A stretch of DNA of 64,000 nt, from positions 1-64,000 of the forward strand of contig JAZRVO010000003.1 in assembly GCA_045599185.1 (NCBI GenBank), given 5' to 3'. Position 1 is the first letter of the stretch. The number at the start of each line of letters is the position of its first letter. Below the pieces are notes generated by a model. The model made no database searches and was not told the DNA's origin. It saw nothing but the letters and a program-made list of their open reading frames with translations. Both the position numbers and the translations under genes were made by a program. Of this stretch, positions 14,747-24,120 are shown one piece after another. Source of the stretch: UBA1240 sp045599185 (GTDB lineage Bacteria > Spirochaetota > Spirochaetia > Treponematales > Treponemataceae).

Positions 14747-17700
14747 ATGAATACCTTACAGTCTAGTTCTTTACAAAAGCACATTCATGCGTGGAAAAAC
14801 ATGCAGGATGTAATTTCTTCCATTAAAGAGGAAAATTTTCCTTACGAAATAGAAGGTTTACAGGGCGGTCTGGCGGCTTTTTTTATTGCCGAACTTTTGC
14901 AGACCCGCAGAAATGATTTGATGGCAAGCATTCAGTATAAAAATGCCATGCCGCCAAGCAATGCAGCCGATTTTCTGCTGGTTGTGCCTACGGAAAAAGA
15001 CGCTGAAACTTTAAGCGAAGACCTGAAAAGTATTTTTAACGATGCAGAACCCGTTGCAGACCGCACGGTTTTAAATGACGAAACGCCAGCACAAAACAAA
15101 AAGCGCGCAAATATGGAAGAAACCGGCAATTTTCCCGAAATTTTGCAGCTTCCATGGTGGGGGCTTGTTCCTTACCGTGCCGCGTCAACAGGTTCGCTTG
15201 TTTTTGGCGAACGTGCCGGTGTTCTTTCAAAACTTGCCCAGGACGGTACTGGAATTTTCAAGCGCTCTACCCGTTCCAAAATATTCATTACCACCCAGCG
15301 TTCGCTGCAAAGCCCTGTGCCGCCAAAAGAATACATAAAAAGCCTTTCGCTCACGGTTAAAAAAGGCGAACAGTTTGACCCGCAGTCATTTGCAAGCCTT
15401 CTTGCAGAACGCGGCTATCTGCGCGTACCGCGCGTTTCGGTGCGCGGCGAATTCACTTTGCGCGGCGAAGTTCTGGACATTTTCATGCCAGGCGAAGACG
15501 CGCCGCACCGCATTCAGTTTGATTTTGACCAGATTGAAAAAATAAAGACTTTCAACGTAATAAGCCAAACCTACGACAGCGAAAGCACCGAAAGCGACAG
15601 CCTGCTGATTTACCCGATGAAGGAAGTTATCTGGAACGACGAACTTATCGGGCATCTGGAAAAGGCAATTGAAAAACGCAGCGAAACTGCCGGCGATGAC
15701 AAAAATGCTTTCCGCGACGGTCTTGAAGAATTTTTAAGCAAGCTTTACATAAGCAAGCAGGCCGAAGGCGAAGAAATGTTCTATTCCATGACTTTTGAAG
15801 AATTATATGGAAGAAAATATTCAATAATTGACTATTTAGGCGACAGTGCAACGGTAATTTATCTGGATTACGACCGCCTGAACAATGCGCAGGAAAGCTT
15901 TGACCGCGAATACGACGGCCTGTATAAAAAAGCCCGCGCCGTTTCGCCAGTGCCTGCGCCAAAAGACATTCTGCTTGATTTTAAGGCTGTAAACGGCTTA
16001 AAAAACAAAGGCGAAAAACAGATGCGCAATCTGTACATCCGCACAATTCATTCAACCCAAATACCTGAAAGCCAGCATTTAGCCTTTGCAAGCGACGCAC
16101 CGAAAGGATTTTTCGGCAACATCAATTTTTTAACCGAACAGATTACCGAACTGCTTGCCAACGGCTGGAAAATTTACGTCTACGCGGATTCGGTAAATCA
16201 GGCCTTGCGCATAAAAGAACTTTTGCGCAACCTAGAAACCTGCGTTCTGCCGCTGCCGCTTTCTGCCGGGTTCGGCATACCGGATGAAAAAATTCTTGTC
16301 ATTCAGGAAAACGAAATTTTCGGCCGCCGCAGGCTTACGCCAAAAACAACGCGCCACGCCAAAAGTGCCGTTATCGACACTTTCGTAGAACTTAACCCCG
16401 GCGACTACGTGGTTCACGTAAACTACGGCATCGGGCTTTTTAAGGGCATAGAACGCGTAAAAGCCCTTGGCAACGAACGCGACTACATAAAAATTGAATA
16501 CGCCGAAGAAGAAAACGTTTTCATTCCAATTGAACAGGTAAACCTTGTTCAGCGCTACATCGGTAACGAAGGCAACGCACCAAAACTAGACAGGCTCGGC
16601 TCAAAATCCTGGGAAAACCGCAAAAACAAGGTTAAAAAAGACGTTGAAGACATTGCAGACCGGCTTATTGAACTTTATTCAAAGCGAAAAACTGCCCGCG
16701 GTTTTCCGTTCCCAAAAGACAACGAATTTCAGATTGCCTTTGAAGCAGCCTTCCCGTACGACGAAACTGATGACCAGCTGACATGCATTGCAGACGTAAA
16801 GGCCGACATGGAAAAACCTGTGCCGATGGACAGGCTTGTCTGCGGCGACGTTGGCTACGGCAAAACGGAAATTGCCATGCGTGCTGCATTTAAGGCCGTT
16901 ATCGGCGGTAAACAGGTGGCATTTTTGGCACCAACAACAATTCTTGCAGAACAGCATTACGAAAACTGCGTGGAACGATTTCAGAATTTTCCCGTACGCA
17001 TAGCCCACATGTCGCGTTTTGTAAGCAATGCAGACCAGAAGAAAATTTTAAAGCAGCTTGCCGCAGGCGAAATTGACATTCTGGTTGGCACGCACCGAAT
17101 AATTCAGAAAGACGTGACATTTAAAGACCTTGGCCTGATGATTATTGACGAAGAACAGCGCTTTGGCGTTAAGGACAAGGAACGGTTAAAGGAACTGAAA
17201 AACAGCATAGACTCACTCGCAATGAGTGCAACGCCAATTCCGCGCACCCTGCACATGTCGCTTTTAAAAATACGCGACATGAGCATCCTCAATACTGCTC
17301 CGCACAACCGCCACCCGATAGAAACAATCATCGATGCCTACAACGGTGATCGGGTTGCAAGTGCCATCAGGCGCGAAGTTGAGCGCGGCGGACAGGTTTT
17401 TTACCTGCATAACAGGGTTGAATCGCTGGAAGAAGTACGGCTTAAGCTTCAGCAGCTTGTGCCGGAAATGCTTATTGATACAGCCCACGGACAGATGACT
17501 TCAACCGAACTTGATGATATTTTCCGCCGCTTTAAAATGGGCGGCTTCCACGTGCTGGTTTCTACCACCATCATCGAAAACGGCATCGACATTCCAAACG
17601 TAAACACAATCATCATCGACCGCGCCGACATGTACGGAATTTCCCAATTGTACCAGCTGCGCGGCCGTGTTGGGCGCAGCGACCGCAAGGCCTACGCTTA

Positions 17701-18388
17701 CATGCTTTACCCGGAAAACAAGGTGCTTAGCGAAATTGCAATGAAACGCCTTCAGGTAATAAGCGATTTTACGGAACTTGGTGCGGGCTTTAAAATTGCA
17801 ATGAAAGACATGGAAATCCGCGGTGCCGGAAACCTGCTGGGAAAAGACCAGAGCGGCGACGTTTATTCCGTTGGTTTCGACCTTTACCTTCACCTGCTTG
17901 AACAGGCAATTCAGCGCCGTTCAAACGAAAACTATCAGGAAGCCCCAGACGTTCTTCTTGAACTTGAATACACGGGCTTCATTCCTGAAACTTACATCGT
18001 AAATCCCCAGACAAAAATGGAAATTTACAAGAAAATTGCTTCTGTTTCTACAAACGATGAACTTGAAAGGGTTTACAACGAACTTAACGACCGTTTCGGG
18101 CCTATTCCGGACGAAGTACAAAGCCTGCTTGCCCTTGCCGAAATAAGAATCATCTGCAAGAAACTGAACATTTTAACGCTTAAAGAACGCGGCGGCATTG
18201 TTCAGGTTGAATTTGCAAAAGTTGCACAGCTTTCAATTGAAAAAGTTATGAAACTTATAAGCGAAAGTGCCGGTAAAGTAACTTTGGACAACAAGCATCA
18301 GAATTTCATGCTGCTTAAAACCGGTAAAATCGGCTTAAAAGAAAAAAGCGAGTTTATCCGGCAAAAACTGGAATATCTGGTGGGCTAA
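14747..18388 (+). CDS. mfd: Transcription-repair coupling factor Mfd
   Basis: 1213 residues, normal for Mfd. The N-terminal UvrB-like modules (VPRVSVRGEFTLRGEVLDIFMPGE) precede the CarD-like RNA-polymerase-interaction domain (PGDYVVHVNYGIGLFKGIER). The RecG-like motor has Walker A GDVGYGKTEIAMRA, the box IDEEQRFGVKDKERLK, SATPIPRTLHMSL, and motif VI QLRGRVGRSDRKAYAY. The C-terminal TRCF domain (IPETYIVNPQTKMEIYKKIA) follows. It pushes or removes stalled RNA polymerase at lesions and recruits UvrA. I chose ATG 14747 because the first alignable residues begin there; the frame stays open upstream only by reading through the divergent gene. Confidence 0.96.
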   Translation: MNTLQSSSLQKHIHAWKNMQDVISSIKEENFPYEIEGLQGGLAAFFIAELLQTRRNDLMASIQYKNAMPPSNAADFLLVVPTEKDAETLSEDLKSIFNDAEPVADRTVLNDETPAQNKKRANMEETGNFPEILQLPWWGLVPYRAASTGSLVFGERAGVLSKLAQDGTGIFKRSTRSKIFITTQRSLQSPVPPKEYIKSLSLTVKKGEQFDPQSFASLLAERGYLRVPRVSVRGEFTLRGEVLDIFMPGEDAPHRIQFDFDQIEKIKTFNVISQTYDSESTESDSLLIYPMKEVIWNDELIGHLEKAIEKRSETAGDDKNAFRDGLEEFLSKLYISKQAEGEEMFYSMTFEELYGRKYSIIDYLGDSATVIYLDYDRLNNAQESFDREYDGLYKKARAVSPVPAPKDILLDFKAVNGLKNKGEKQMRNLYIRTIHSTQIPESQHLAFASDAPKGFFGNINFLTEQITELLANGWKIYVYADSVNQALRIKELLRNLETCVLPLPLSAGFGIPDEKILVIQENEIFGRRRLTPKTTRHAKSAVIDTFVELNPGDYVVHVNYGIGLFKGIERVKALGNERDYIKIEYAEEENVFIPIEQVNLVQRYIGNEGNAPKLDRLGSKSWENRKNKVKKDVEDIADRLIELYSKRKTARGFPFPKDNEFQIAFEAAFPYDETDDQLTCIADVKADMEKPVPMDRLVCGDVGYGKTEIAMRAAFKAVIGGKQVAFLAPTTILAEQHYENCVERFQNFPVRIAHMSRFVSNADQKKILKQLAAGEIDILVGTHRIIQKDVTFKDLGLMIIDEEQRFGVKDKERLKELKNSIDSLAMSATPIPRTLHMSLLKIRDMSILNTAPHNRHPIETIIDAYNGDRVASAIRREVERGGQVFYLHNRVESLEEVRLKLQQLVPEMLIDTAHGQMTSTELDDIFRRFKMGGFHVLVSTTIIENGIDIPNVNTIIIDRADMYGISQLYQLRGRVGRSDRKAYAYMLYPENKVLSEIAMKRLQVISDFTELGAGFKIAMKDMEIRGAGNLLGKDQSGDVYSVGFDLYLHLLEQAIQRRSNENYQEAPDVLLELEYTGFIPETYIVNPQTKMEIYKKIASVSTNDELERVYNELNDRFGPIPDEVQSLLALAEIRIICKKLNILTLKERGGIVQVEFAKVAQLSIEKVMKLISESAGKVTLDNKHQNFMLLKTGKIGLKEKSEFIRQKLEYLVG

Positions 18389-18465
18389 AAGCCTTTGTTT
18401 TTTCAAAAGCAAGTTCCGGCATTTTCTGCTTTTTGAAAAAATTTCAAAAAAAATTAAAAAAGTAA

Positions 18466-18494
18466 TTGACTAAAAATGTGCATTTTGGTACTGT
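18466..18494 (+). promoter_or_regulatory. Promoter of tRNA-Gly
   Basis: TTGACT (18466-18471), exactly 17 bases, TACTGT (18489-18494). Predicted start about 42 bases before the mature tRNA. Confidence 0.6.
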
Positions 18495-18542
18495 TAATTA
18501 TCAGCTAACGCAACAGCGTAACGCTGAAAGATACTGAACCTT

Positions 18543-18614
<72 letters not shown>

Positions 18615-18615
18615 T

Positions 18616-18645
18616 AAAGAGCCTTAAAAAAGGCTCTTTTTTTTT
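18616..18645 (+). terminator. Terminator of tRNA-Gly
   Basis: AAGAGCCTT and AAGGCTCTT form the stem, with a 4-base A loop, followed by nine T. Confidence 0.9.
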
Positions 18646-18699
18646 ACCCGGAAAGCCTTGCAAATGCCGCCGCGCCGGTGATTGCATTCTGTTTGTTTA

Positions 18700-18728
18700 T
18701 TGCTTAATTTTTTATTTTAATTGATAAT
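18700..18728 (+). promoter_or_regulatory. Promoter of the tautomerase gene
   Basis: TTGCTT (18700-18705), 17 bases, GATAAT (18723-18728). AGGAGG lies before the ATG at 18754. Confidence 0.5.
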
Positions 18729-18753
18729 GAAAAAAGTTTTATAGGAGGATTTT

Positions 18754-18975
18754 ATGCCGCATATAACTGTACAAATGTACCCGGGAAGAACTGATGCCCA
18801 GAAAGAAGCTTTGGCAAAGGCTTTGGCAGAAACTGCAAGCAAAACATTAAACCGCGAAATTGAACATTTTTCCGTAAGCGTTGTAGACGTGCCGCAGGAT
18901 GAATGGAAAGAAAAAGTTTACAATTCTGCCATTGATCCGCAGAACAAGGAAGTTTTTGTTCGTCCTGGTTATTAA
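18754..18975 (+). CDS. 4-oxalocrotonate tautomerase family enzyme
   Basis: 73 residues. After Met removal the protein begins with Pro, the catalytic base of the family, followed by HITVQMYPGRTDAQKEALAKALAETASKTL, the usual strand-helix unit. It is about ten residues longer than classic 4-OT and ends in a short C-terminal extension (IDPQNKEVFVRPGY). Members form hexamers and interconvert keto/enol forms of small acids; the physiological substrate here is unknown. A strong AGGAGG site, its own promoter and a terminator mark it as a single-gene unit. Confidence 0.85.
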   Translation: MPHITVQMYPGRTDAQKEALAKALAETASKTLNREIEHFSVSVVDVPQDEWKEKVYNSAIDPQNKEVFVRPGY

Positions 18976-18980
18976 AAGCA

Positions 18981-19009
18981 AAAGCCGCCGGTAATAAGGC
19001 GGTTTTTTA
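18981..19009 (+). terminator. Terminator of the tautomerase gene
   Basis: AAGCCGCC pairs with GGCGGTTT across an 8-base loop, followed by a T run. Confidence 0.75.
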
Positions 19010-19220
19010 TTTTTTCTGTTTTTTTCTATCGCCAAACCTGAATACTTTTAAATATTTCAAAACAGCACTACTTTTCTAGCCTGAATGTCGAGTTTTAATT
19101 TTTTTTAACCTCTAAATAGATTCGGAATTTATTTTATGAAATCAATCAGACGCTGTGCGCAGTAACCTGCACGATAAAATTTTGTACTTCAATTTTAAGT
19201 AAAAAAAACATGAAATTTTG

Positions 19221-19249
19221 TTGACAAATCAAAAGTTGAATGCTAGATT
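19221..19249 (+). promoter_or_regulatory. Promoter of the GH94 phosphorylase gene
   Basis: TTGACA (19221-19226), exactly 17 bases, TAGATT (19244-19249). Predicted transcription start near 19256, inside the palindrome that follows. Confidence 0.75.
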
Positions 19250-19252
19250 ATG

Positions 19253-19279
19253 GTTAGTTGATTGATACAATTAACTAAC
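19253..19279. promoter_or_regulatory. 27-bp palindromic operator over the GH94 start site
   Basis: GTTAGTT (19253-19259) and AACTAAC (19273-19279) are the outer arms, and ATTG (61-64) with CAAT (68-71) the inner arms. One base pair (60/72) breaks the symmetry. It covers the predicted +1. TTAGTT and AACTAA are 13 bases apart, the arrangement I recall for xylose-repressor (ROK-family XylR) operators of Bacillus. Confidence 0.7.
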
Positions 19280-19329
19280 TCGAAAGAGTGTCCGGGGAAA
19301 ATGTCCGGACAAAGATAGGAGAACATTAA

Positions 19330-21822
19330 ATGAAATTTGGTAATTACGATGATGCGAATTGTGAATATGTCATCAATACGCCACAGACACCTTACCCGTG
19401 GATTAACTATTTAGGAAGTGAAAAATTCTTCTCATTGATTTCTAACACAACCGGCGGCTATTCTTTTTATACGGATGCACGTCTTCGCCGCCTTACACGC
19501 TATCGCTACAACGATATGCCGCTTGACAACAACGGTCACTATTTTTTCATCAAAGACGGAGACACAATCTGGAATCCGGGCTGGCAGCCAACACAGACCA
19601 AACTTGATTCTTACGAATGCCGTCATGGTTTCGGCTATTCAAAATACACTTCTAAGAAAAACGACCTGAAAGCTGAAGCACTTTATTTCGTTCCAAACGG
19701 CGAAAATGCTGAAGTTGAAATGATTACACTTAAAAACGAAGGCAAATCAGCAAAAGAAGTTAGCCTGGTTTCTTTCGTAGAATGGTGTCTGTACAATGCT
19801 TCAGACGACTGCCAGAACTTTCAGAGAAACTTCTCTACAGGCGAAGTTGAAATTGAAGGCAGCGCAATCTACCACAAAACTGAATACCGCGAAAGACGCA
19901 ATCACTTTTCGTTCTATTCTTGTAACGAAAAAATTGACGGCTTTGATACAGACCGCGAAACTTTCCTTGGTCTTTACAATTCAATCAGCGCACCCAAAAC
20001 AGTTGTTGAAGGCAAATCTGGCAACTCTGTTGCAGACGGCTGGTCTCCAATTGCTTCTCACCGCCTGAATGTAAAACTTGCAGCCGGTGAAGAAAAAACT
20101 TACGTATTCGTTCTTGGCTACATTGAAAACGATCAGGACAAAAAATTCCTTTCTGAAGCAGACAAGAAAAAAGCTTTGGATGCAGGTCTTCTCCGCACAA
20201 ACACAGCTTCTGGCGTAATCAACAAGGAAAAAGCCTACGCTTTGCAGGAAAAATTCAACAGCAAGGAAAAAGTTGAAAAAGCTTTTGCTGATTTGAAGGC
20301 ACGCTGGGCAGAAATTCTTTCTCACTTTACACTTAAAACTGGCGATGAAAAACTTGACCGCATGGCAGTTTGGAATCAGTACCAGTGTGTTGTTACGTAC
20401 AACTTTGCCCGTTCTGCTTCTTATTTTGAATCAGGCATTGGCCGCGGTCTGGGATTCCGTGATACATCTCAGGACATGCTTGGTGCTGCCCACCAGCTGC
20501 CAAAAGAAAGAATCCGCGAACGCCTTTACGACGTTGCAGCAACACAGTTTGAAGACGGTTCGGCTTATCACCAGTTCCAGCCTCTGACAAAACGCGGAAA
20601 TGCAGACATCGGTTCTAACTTCAACGATGACCCGCTGTGGCTTGTTCTTGGTGTAGGAAACTATATCCGTGAAACCGGCGATGTTGATTTCCTTAAAGTT
20701 GACGTTCCTTTCGACAACTCTGAAACAAACAAGGCAACAATGTTTGAACACTTGAAACGTTCTTACAACTACATTCCTAACCACATGGGTCCGCATAACC
20801 TGCCTTTAATCGGTAGAGCTGACTGGAACGACTGTTTGAACCTTAACTGTTTCTCTATGAACCCTAACGATTCTTTCCAGACTTGTACAAACAAGGAAGG
20901 CAAGAATGCAGAATCTGTAATGATTGCACAGATGTTCATTTTTGTTACACCAGATTACGCTGCAATGTGCCGCCTTATGGGTGATGAAGCTGAAGCAAAA
21001 AAAGCTGAAGAAGCAGCAAAGAAAATGGAAGAAGCAATCTGTACAGCCGGTTGGGACGGAGAATGGTACATCCGTGCTTACGATGATGCAGGTAACAAAA
21101 TCGGTTCAAAAGAATGCGAAGACGGTAAAATCTTCATTGAAACACAGGGCTTTGGTACAATGGCTAAAGTTGGTGCAGACAAAGGCTACCCTCTTAAATC
21201 ACTGGACAGCGTAAAGAAATATTTGGATTCGAAATACGGTATTGTAATTCTTTACCCGGCATACCAGAATTACCACGTTGAACTTGGTGAAGTTTCTTCT
21301 TACCCACCAGGATACAAAGAAAACGGCGGTATTTTCTGCCACAACAACCCTTGGGTAATCATTGGTGAAGTTGTAAACGGCCGCCCGCAGGATGCATGGG
21401 AACATTATACAAAAATTGCTCCGGCTTGGGTTGAAGAAAAATGGTCAGACATTCACAGAACTGAACCTTATGTTTATTCTCAGATGGTTGCAGGTAAAGA
21501 AGCACGCCGCGAAGGTGAAGCCAAGAACTCTTGGCTTACCGGAACTGCTGCATGGAACTTTGTTGCATTGAGTCAGTACATTTGTGGTTTGCGTCCGCAG
21601 CACGAAGGTCTTGAAATTGAACCGCGTTTGCCAGAACACATCAAAACAGCGGAAATTACAAGAAAATTCCGCGGCGTAACTTACAAAATCAATGTAGAAA
21701 ACAAAAACCCGACTGGAAAGGTTGCTTTAACTGTTACAAGTGGCAATGCTACTTGCGACGGTACAATCGTTAAAACCAGTGAAAAATCAGGCATCATTAC
21801 TGTAAAAGCTGTAATTGGCTAA
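19330..21822 (+). CDS. GH94 cellobiose phosphorylase
   Basis: 830 residues, a normal length. The N-terminal beta-sandwich (GGYSFYTDARLRRLTRYRYNDMP) precedes the alpha/alpha barrel. FESGIGRGLGFRDTSQDMLG and LIGRADWNDCLN are signature blocks; Asp501 is the expected general acid. Phosphate-binding His/Thr residues lie in the later HNNPW and TGTAAW stretches. No signal peptide: it splits cytosolic cellobiose with phosphate to glucose-1-phosphate and glucose, saving ATP. Distinction from cellodextrin or laminaribiose phosphorylase is by overall resemblance only. The leader has a TGTCCGG/CCGGACA hairpin (19289-19311) and AGGAG before the ATG, and a strong palindromic operator controls it. Codon use is biased like a highly expressed gene. 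Confidence 0.9.
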   Translation: MKFGNYDDANCEYVINTPQTPYPWINYLGSEKFFSLISNTTGGYSFYTDARLRRLTRYRYNDMPLDNNGHYFFIKDGDTIWNPGWQPTQTKLDSYECRHGFGYSKYTSKKNDLKAEALYFVPNGENAEVEMITLKNEGKSAKEVSLVSFVEWCLYNASDDCQNFQRNFSTGEVEIEGSAIYHKTEYRERRNHFSFYSCNEKIDGFDTDRETFLGLYNSISAPKTVVEGKSGNSVADGWSPIASHRLNVKLAAGEEKTYVFVLGYIENDQDKKFLSEADKKKALDAGLLRTNTASGVINKEKAYALQEKFNSKEKVEKAFADLKARWAEILSHFTLKTGDEKLDRMAVWNQYQCVVTYNFARSASYFESGIGRGLGFRDTSQDMLGAAHQLPKERIRERLYDVAATQFEDGSAYHQFQPLTKRGNADIGSNFNDDPLWLVLGVGNYIRETGDVDFLKVDVPFDNSETNKATMFEHLKRSYNYIPNHMGPHNLPLIGRADWNDCLNLNCFSMNPNDSFQTCTNKEGKNAESVMIAQMFIFVTPDYAAMCRLMGDEAEAKKAEEAAKKMEEAICTAGWDGEWYIRAYDDAGNKIGSKECEDGKIFIETQGFGTMAKVGADKGYPLKSLDSVKKYLDSKYGIVILYPAYQNYHVELGEVSSYPPGYKENGGIFCHNNPWVIIGEVVNGRPQDAWEHYTKIAPAWVEEKWSDIHRTEPYVYSQMVAGKEARREGEAKNSWLTGTAAWNFVALSQYICGLRPQHEGLEIEPRLPEHIKTAEITRKFRGVTYKINVENKNPTGKVALTVTSGNATCDGTIVKTSEKSGIITVKAVIG

Positions 21823-21842
21823 TTTCAGTGTTTTCCTTCTTT

Positions 21843-21881
21843 AGAAGCCAGTGCATTGTCAATGTGCTGGCTTCTTTTTTT
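21843..21881 (+). terminator. Terminator of the GH94 gene
   Basis: AGAAGCCAG pairs with CTGGCTTCT, with an inner CATT/AATG helix, followed by a T run. Confidence 0.9.
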
Positions 21882-21910
21882 AAACCTTATTTTTTATAAA
21901 ATTGAAAACA

Positions 21911-21942
21911 TACAAAAAAAACACCTGCCTAACGCAAGTGCT
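21911..21942 (-). terminator. Terminator of rnc
   Basis: Minus strand: GCACTTGC, 5-base loop, GCAGGTGT, then eight T. Confidence 0.75.
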
Positions 21943-21976
21943 TTCATAAAACTACTAAAAATTGAACAGAAAACTA

Positions 21977-22732
21977 TTAATATTCTTTTACGCTGTTCTG
22001 TTTTTGAATGGCCTGCCATGCAAGTTTTGCTGCGGCCTGCTCTGCTTCTTTTTTATTCTTTCCCTTTGCTGGCCCGTAAGTAACATCCCTTAAAATTACA
22101 TTCACCCAGAATGTCCTGTCATGTTCCGGCCCTGTTTTCTTTACAAGTTCGTAAACCGGACAAGCCTTATACTGCTTCTGGTAAAATTCCTGCAACAAAG
22201 TCTTAAAATCGCGAATATGCTTATTATCCAGCACTTTGGCAATTTCCGGCACAATGTACTTAAGAACAAAAGCAGAAGCCTGAGTATAGCCAGAATCCAG
22301 ATAATAAGCACCAATCACAGCTTCCATGGCATCAGCCAGAATTGCTTTCTTACTTCTGCCGCCAGACTGTTCTTCACCTTTTCCAAGAATCAGGCACTTG
22401 TCAATGCCCAAACTAAGGGCAATCTCAGAAAGCACCGGTTCAGAAACAACTACAGCCTTAATTTTGGCCAAATCGCCTTCCGGCTTGTCAGCCATAGACT
22501 GATACAAGTGCGAAGCCGTAGACATACCCAAAACGGCATCGCCTAAAAATTCAAGGCGTTCGTTATTAGGGTGCTTGTTATGATTTTCGTTTGTGCTGGA
22601 ACGATGCCAGAAAGCACAGTCCAGTAAATTGATGTCTTTGAATTTAAGCCCGGCTTTGTGTTCAAAATCGTAAAGCATACGCTTGCGTTCTGGTGTTAAA
22701 GCGTATTTGCTTGCATTAGCAGGAAAAAGCAT
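21977..22732 (-). CDS. rnc: Ribonuclease III
   Basis: 251 residues. NNERLEFLGDAVLG (about 57-70) is the RNase III signature with the catalytic Glu and Asp. A second acidic pair lies in AILADAMEAVIGAYYLDSGY, and the C-terminal double-stranded-RNA-binding domain runs from about residue 165 (FKTLLQEFYQKQY) to GKNKKEAEQAAAKLAWQAI. It processes rRNA precursors and structured mRNAs. AAGGTG precedes the ATG. It lies downstream of acpP, as in many bacteria, but a terminator at 22798-22834 separates them, so partial read-through or a separate promoter is expected. Confidence 0.95.
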   Translation of the reverse strand: MLFPANASKYALTPERKRMLYDFEHKAGLKFKDINLLDCAFWHRSSTNENHNKHPNNERLEFLGDAVLGMSTASHLYQSMADKPEGDLAKIKAVVVSEPVLSEIALSLGIDKCLILGKGEEQSGGRSKKAILADAMEAVIGAYYLDSGYTQASAFVLKYIVPEIAKVLDNKHIRDFKTLLQEFYQKQYKACPVYELVKKTGPEHDRTFWVNVILRDVTYGPAKGKNKKEAEQAAAKLAWQAIQKQNSVKEY

Positions 22733-22797
22733 GTTTTCACCTTTTGAGGTGCCTTCAAAACTCGGAACTAAAAAGTTCAGACTTTTGCAAACACTTC

Positions 22798-22834
22798 CAT
22801 AAAAAAATAAAGGAGCAGATTAACTGCCCCTTTT
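22798..22834 (-). terminator. Terminator between acpP and rnc
   Basis: Minus strand: AAAGGGGCAG pairs with CTGCTCCTTT, followed by a U run. Confidence 0.65.
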
Positions 22835-22853
22835 GCTATCAACAGAACAATAA

Positions 22854-23090
22854 TTATGCCTGATTTGCTTTGATGAAATCGTATGCATCACGAACTGTTT
22901 CAAATTCGTTTGCTTTTTCATCTGGAATTGTTACTTTAAGTTCTTCTTCAATTGCATAAACAAGTTCGTAAGTATCAAGGCTGTCAGCGCCCAAATCCTG
23001 ACGGAAAGAAGAATCAAGTGTGATTTTATCTTCTTCTACATCAAGTTTTTCTGCAATAAGTTTTTTCATCTGTTCAAACAATTCGTCCAT
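22854..23090 (-). CDS. acpP: Acyl carrier protein
   Basis: 78 residues, acidic. GADSLDTYELVYAIEEEL (about 35-52) contains the phosphopantetheine-attachment Ser36-equivalent in the DSLD motif (DSLD rather than the commoner DSLDTVE continues to the canonical helix II). It carries growing acyl chains in fatty-acid synthesis. AGGAG lies before the ATG. It follows rpmF by 14 bases, and coaD, which makes the precursor of its prosthetic group, is just upstream. Confidence 0.96.
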   Translation of the reverse strand: MDELFEQMKKLIAEKLDVEEDKITLDSSFRQDLGADSLDTYELVYAIEEELKVTIPDEKANEFETVRDAYDFIKANQA

Positions 23091-23104
23091 GGTAAATTCT
23101 CCTA

Positions 23105-23293
23105 TTAGCCATTATTTTCAGGCGCGATTACCTGTCTTCCGCGGTAGAAACCACATTTTGGACATACATGATGCTGCATAACCAAGTTTCCGCAGTTTCC
23201 GCACTCAACAAGATTCGGAGCAGCCAAACGCATATTGATTGTCTGTCTTCTTTTTGTGCGAGCTTTTGACGTTTTCGCTCTAGGTACTGCCAT
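23105..23293 (-). CDS. rpmF: 50S ribosomal protein L32
   Basis: 62 residues. MAVPRAKTSKARTKRRQTINMR is the basic L32 start, and CGNCGNLVMQHHVCPKCGFYRGRQVI holds the two CxxC knuckles of the zinc-binding form. GAGG precedes the ATG. It is in an operon with acpP, the usual pairing (rpmF-fatty acid genes). Confidence 0.97.
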   Translation of the reverse strand: MAVPRAKTSKARTKRRQTINMRLAAPNLVECGNCGNLVMQHHVCPKCGFYRGRQVIAPENNG

Positions 23294-23430
23294 ATATAAA
23301 CCTCTTCTTTATAATTTGATATATAAGTCAAGATAAAATACTACAAATACCTCAACCTGTCAATGTAGTGTAGCATAATATTAGAATTTGTCAATAATAA
23401 AATTACAAAATTCGTAAATTTGTCATTTTG

Positions 23431-23913
23431 TTAAATGTTACAGAACTTTTCTTTCAATGCTTTCTCTACAACCGGCGGAACCATTGTAGAAACATCACCG
23501 CCAAAAGACGCCAGTTCCTTTATGGCACTCGATTTCAGAACGAAATATTTCGGGTCGGTAGGAATGAAAATGGTTTCTACCGACGGGCACAAACCGCGGT
23601 TCATCATCGAAAGATCAAATTCATAGGAAAAATCGTTTATATTGCGCACGCCGCGGATTAAAACCGCCGCATTGTGTTCTTTCGCATAATTTACAATAAG
23701 ACTGCTGTAGGAATGAACGGAAACATTTTTCCACGGTTTTACCATTTCTTCCAGCATTTTTACCCTTTCCGCGGTAGAAAAAAGATAATTTTTTGCTTTA
23801 TTTTCTGCAACGACAACGTGAATTTCATCAAAAAGTGATTTTGAACGTTCTATAACATTCAAGTGACCAAAAGTTGGCGGATCAAACGACCCGGGAAAAA
23901 CTGCTATAACCAT
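23431..23913 (-). CDS. coaD: Phosphopantetheine adenylyltransferase
   Basis: 160 residues. AVFPGSFDPPTFGHLNVIERS contains the nucleotide-binding TFGH motif, and VLIRGVRNINDFSYEFDLSMMNR and the SSAIKEL (ISSTxVRE-equivalent) block follow. It makes dephospho-CoA from phosphopantetheine and ATP, the fourth step of CoA synthesis. The -35/-10 pair TTGACC-N17-TATTGT ends 6 bases before the ATG and there is no ribosome site, so the message is probably leaderless. The gene is separated from rpmF by 137 bases of AT-rich DNA. Confidence 0.95.
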   Translation of the reverse strand: MVIAVFPGSFDPPTFGHLNVIERSKSLFDEIHVVVAENKAKNYLFSTAERVKMLEEMVKPWKNVSVHSYSSLIVNYAKEHNAAVLIRGVRNINDFSYEFDLSMMNRGLCPSVETIFIPTDPKYFVLKSSAIKELASFGGDVSTMVPPVVEKALKEKFCNI

Positions 23914-23919
23914 AAAATT

Positions 23920-23948
23920 ACAATAGTATTTACAGGCTTTTGGGTCAA
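23920..23948 (-). promoter_or_regulatory. Promoter of coaD, leaderless
   Basis: Minus strand: TTGACC (23943-23948), exactly 17 bases, TATTGT (23920-23925), six bases, ATG. Confidence 0.55.
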
Positions 23949-24065
23949 TGGAATATTCATTCGCCGCTGTCTTTTATCTAATTCTTTCACAAAATATACA
24001 AAATTGAGATTTTGGATATTTTGGAATAATTTTCATCAAATTTCTCAATCCGGAATCAAAATCCT

Positions 24066-24094
24066 TTGACTAAAGGCAAGCTATAGTTTATCAT
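24066..24094 (+). promoter_or_regulatory. Promoter of the lipoprotein gene
   Basis: TTGACT (24066-24071), exactly 17 bases, TATCAT (24089-24094). Leader of about 20 bases with AAAGGAAA before ATG 24121. Confidence 0.7.
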
Positions 24095-24120
24095 TGAAAG
24101 CAATGGTAAAGGAAATCTCT

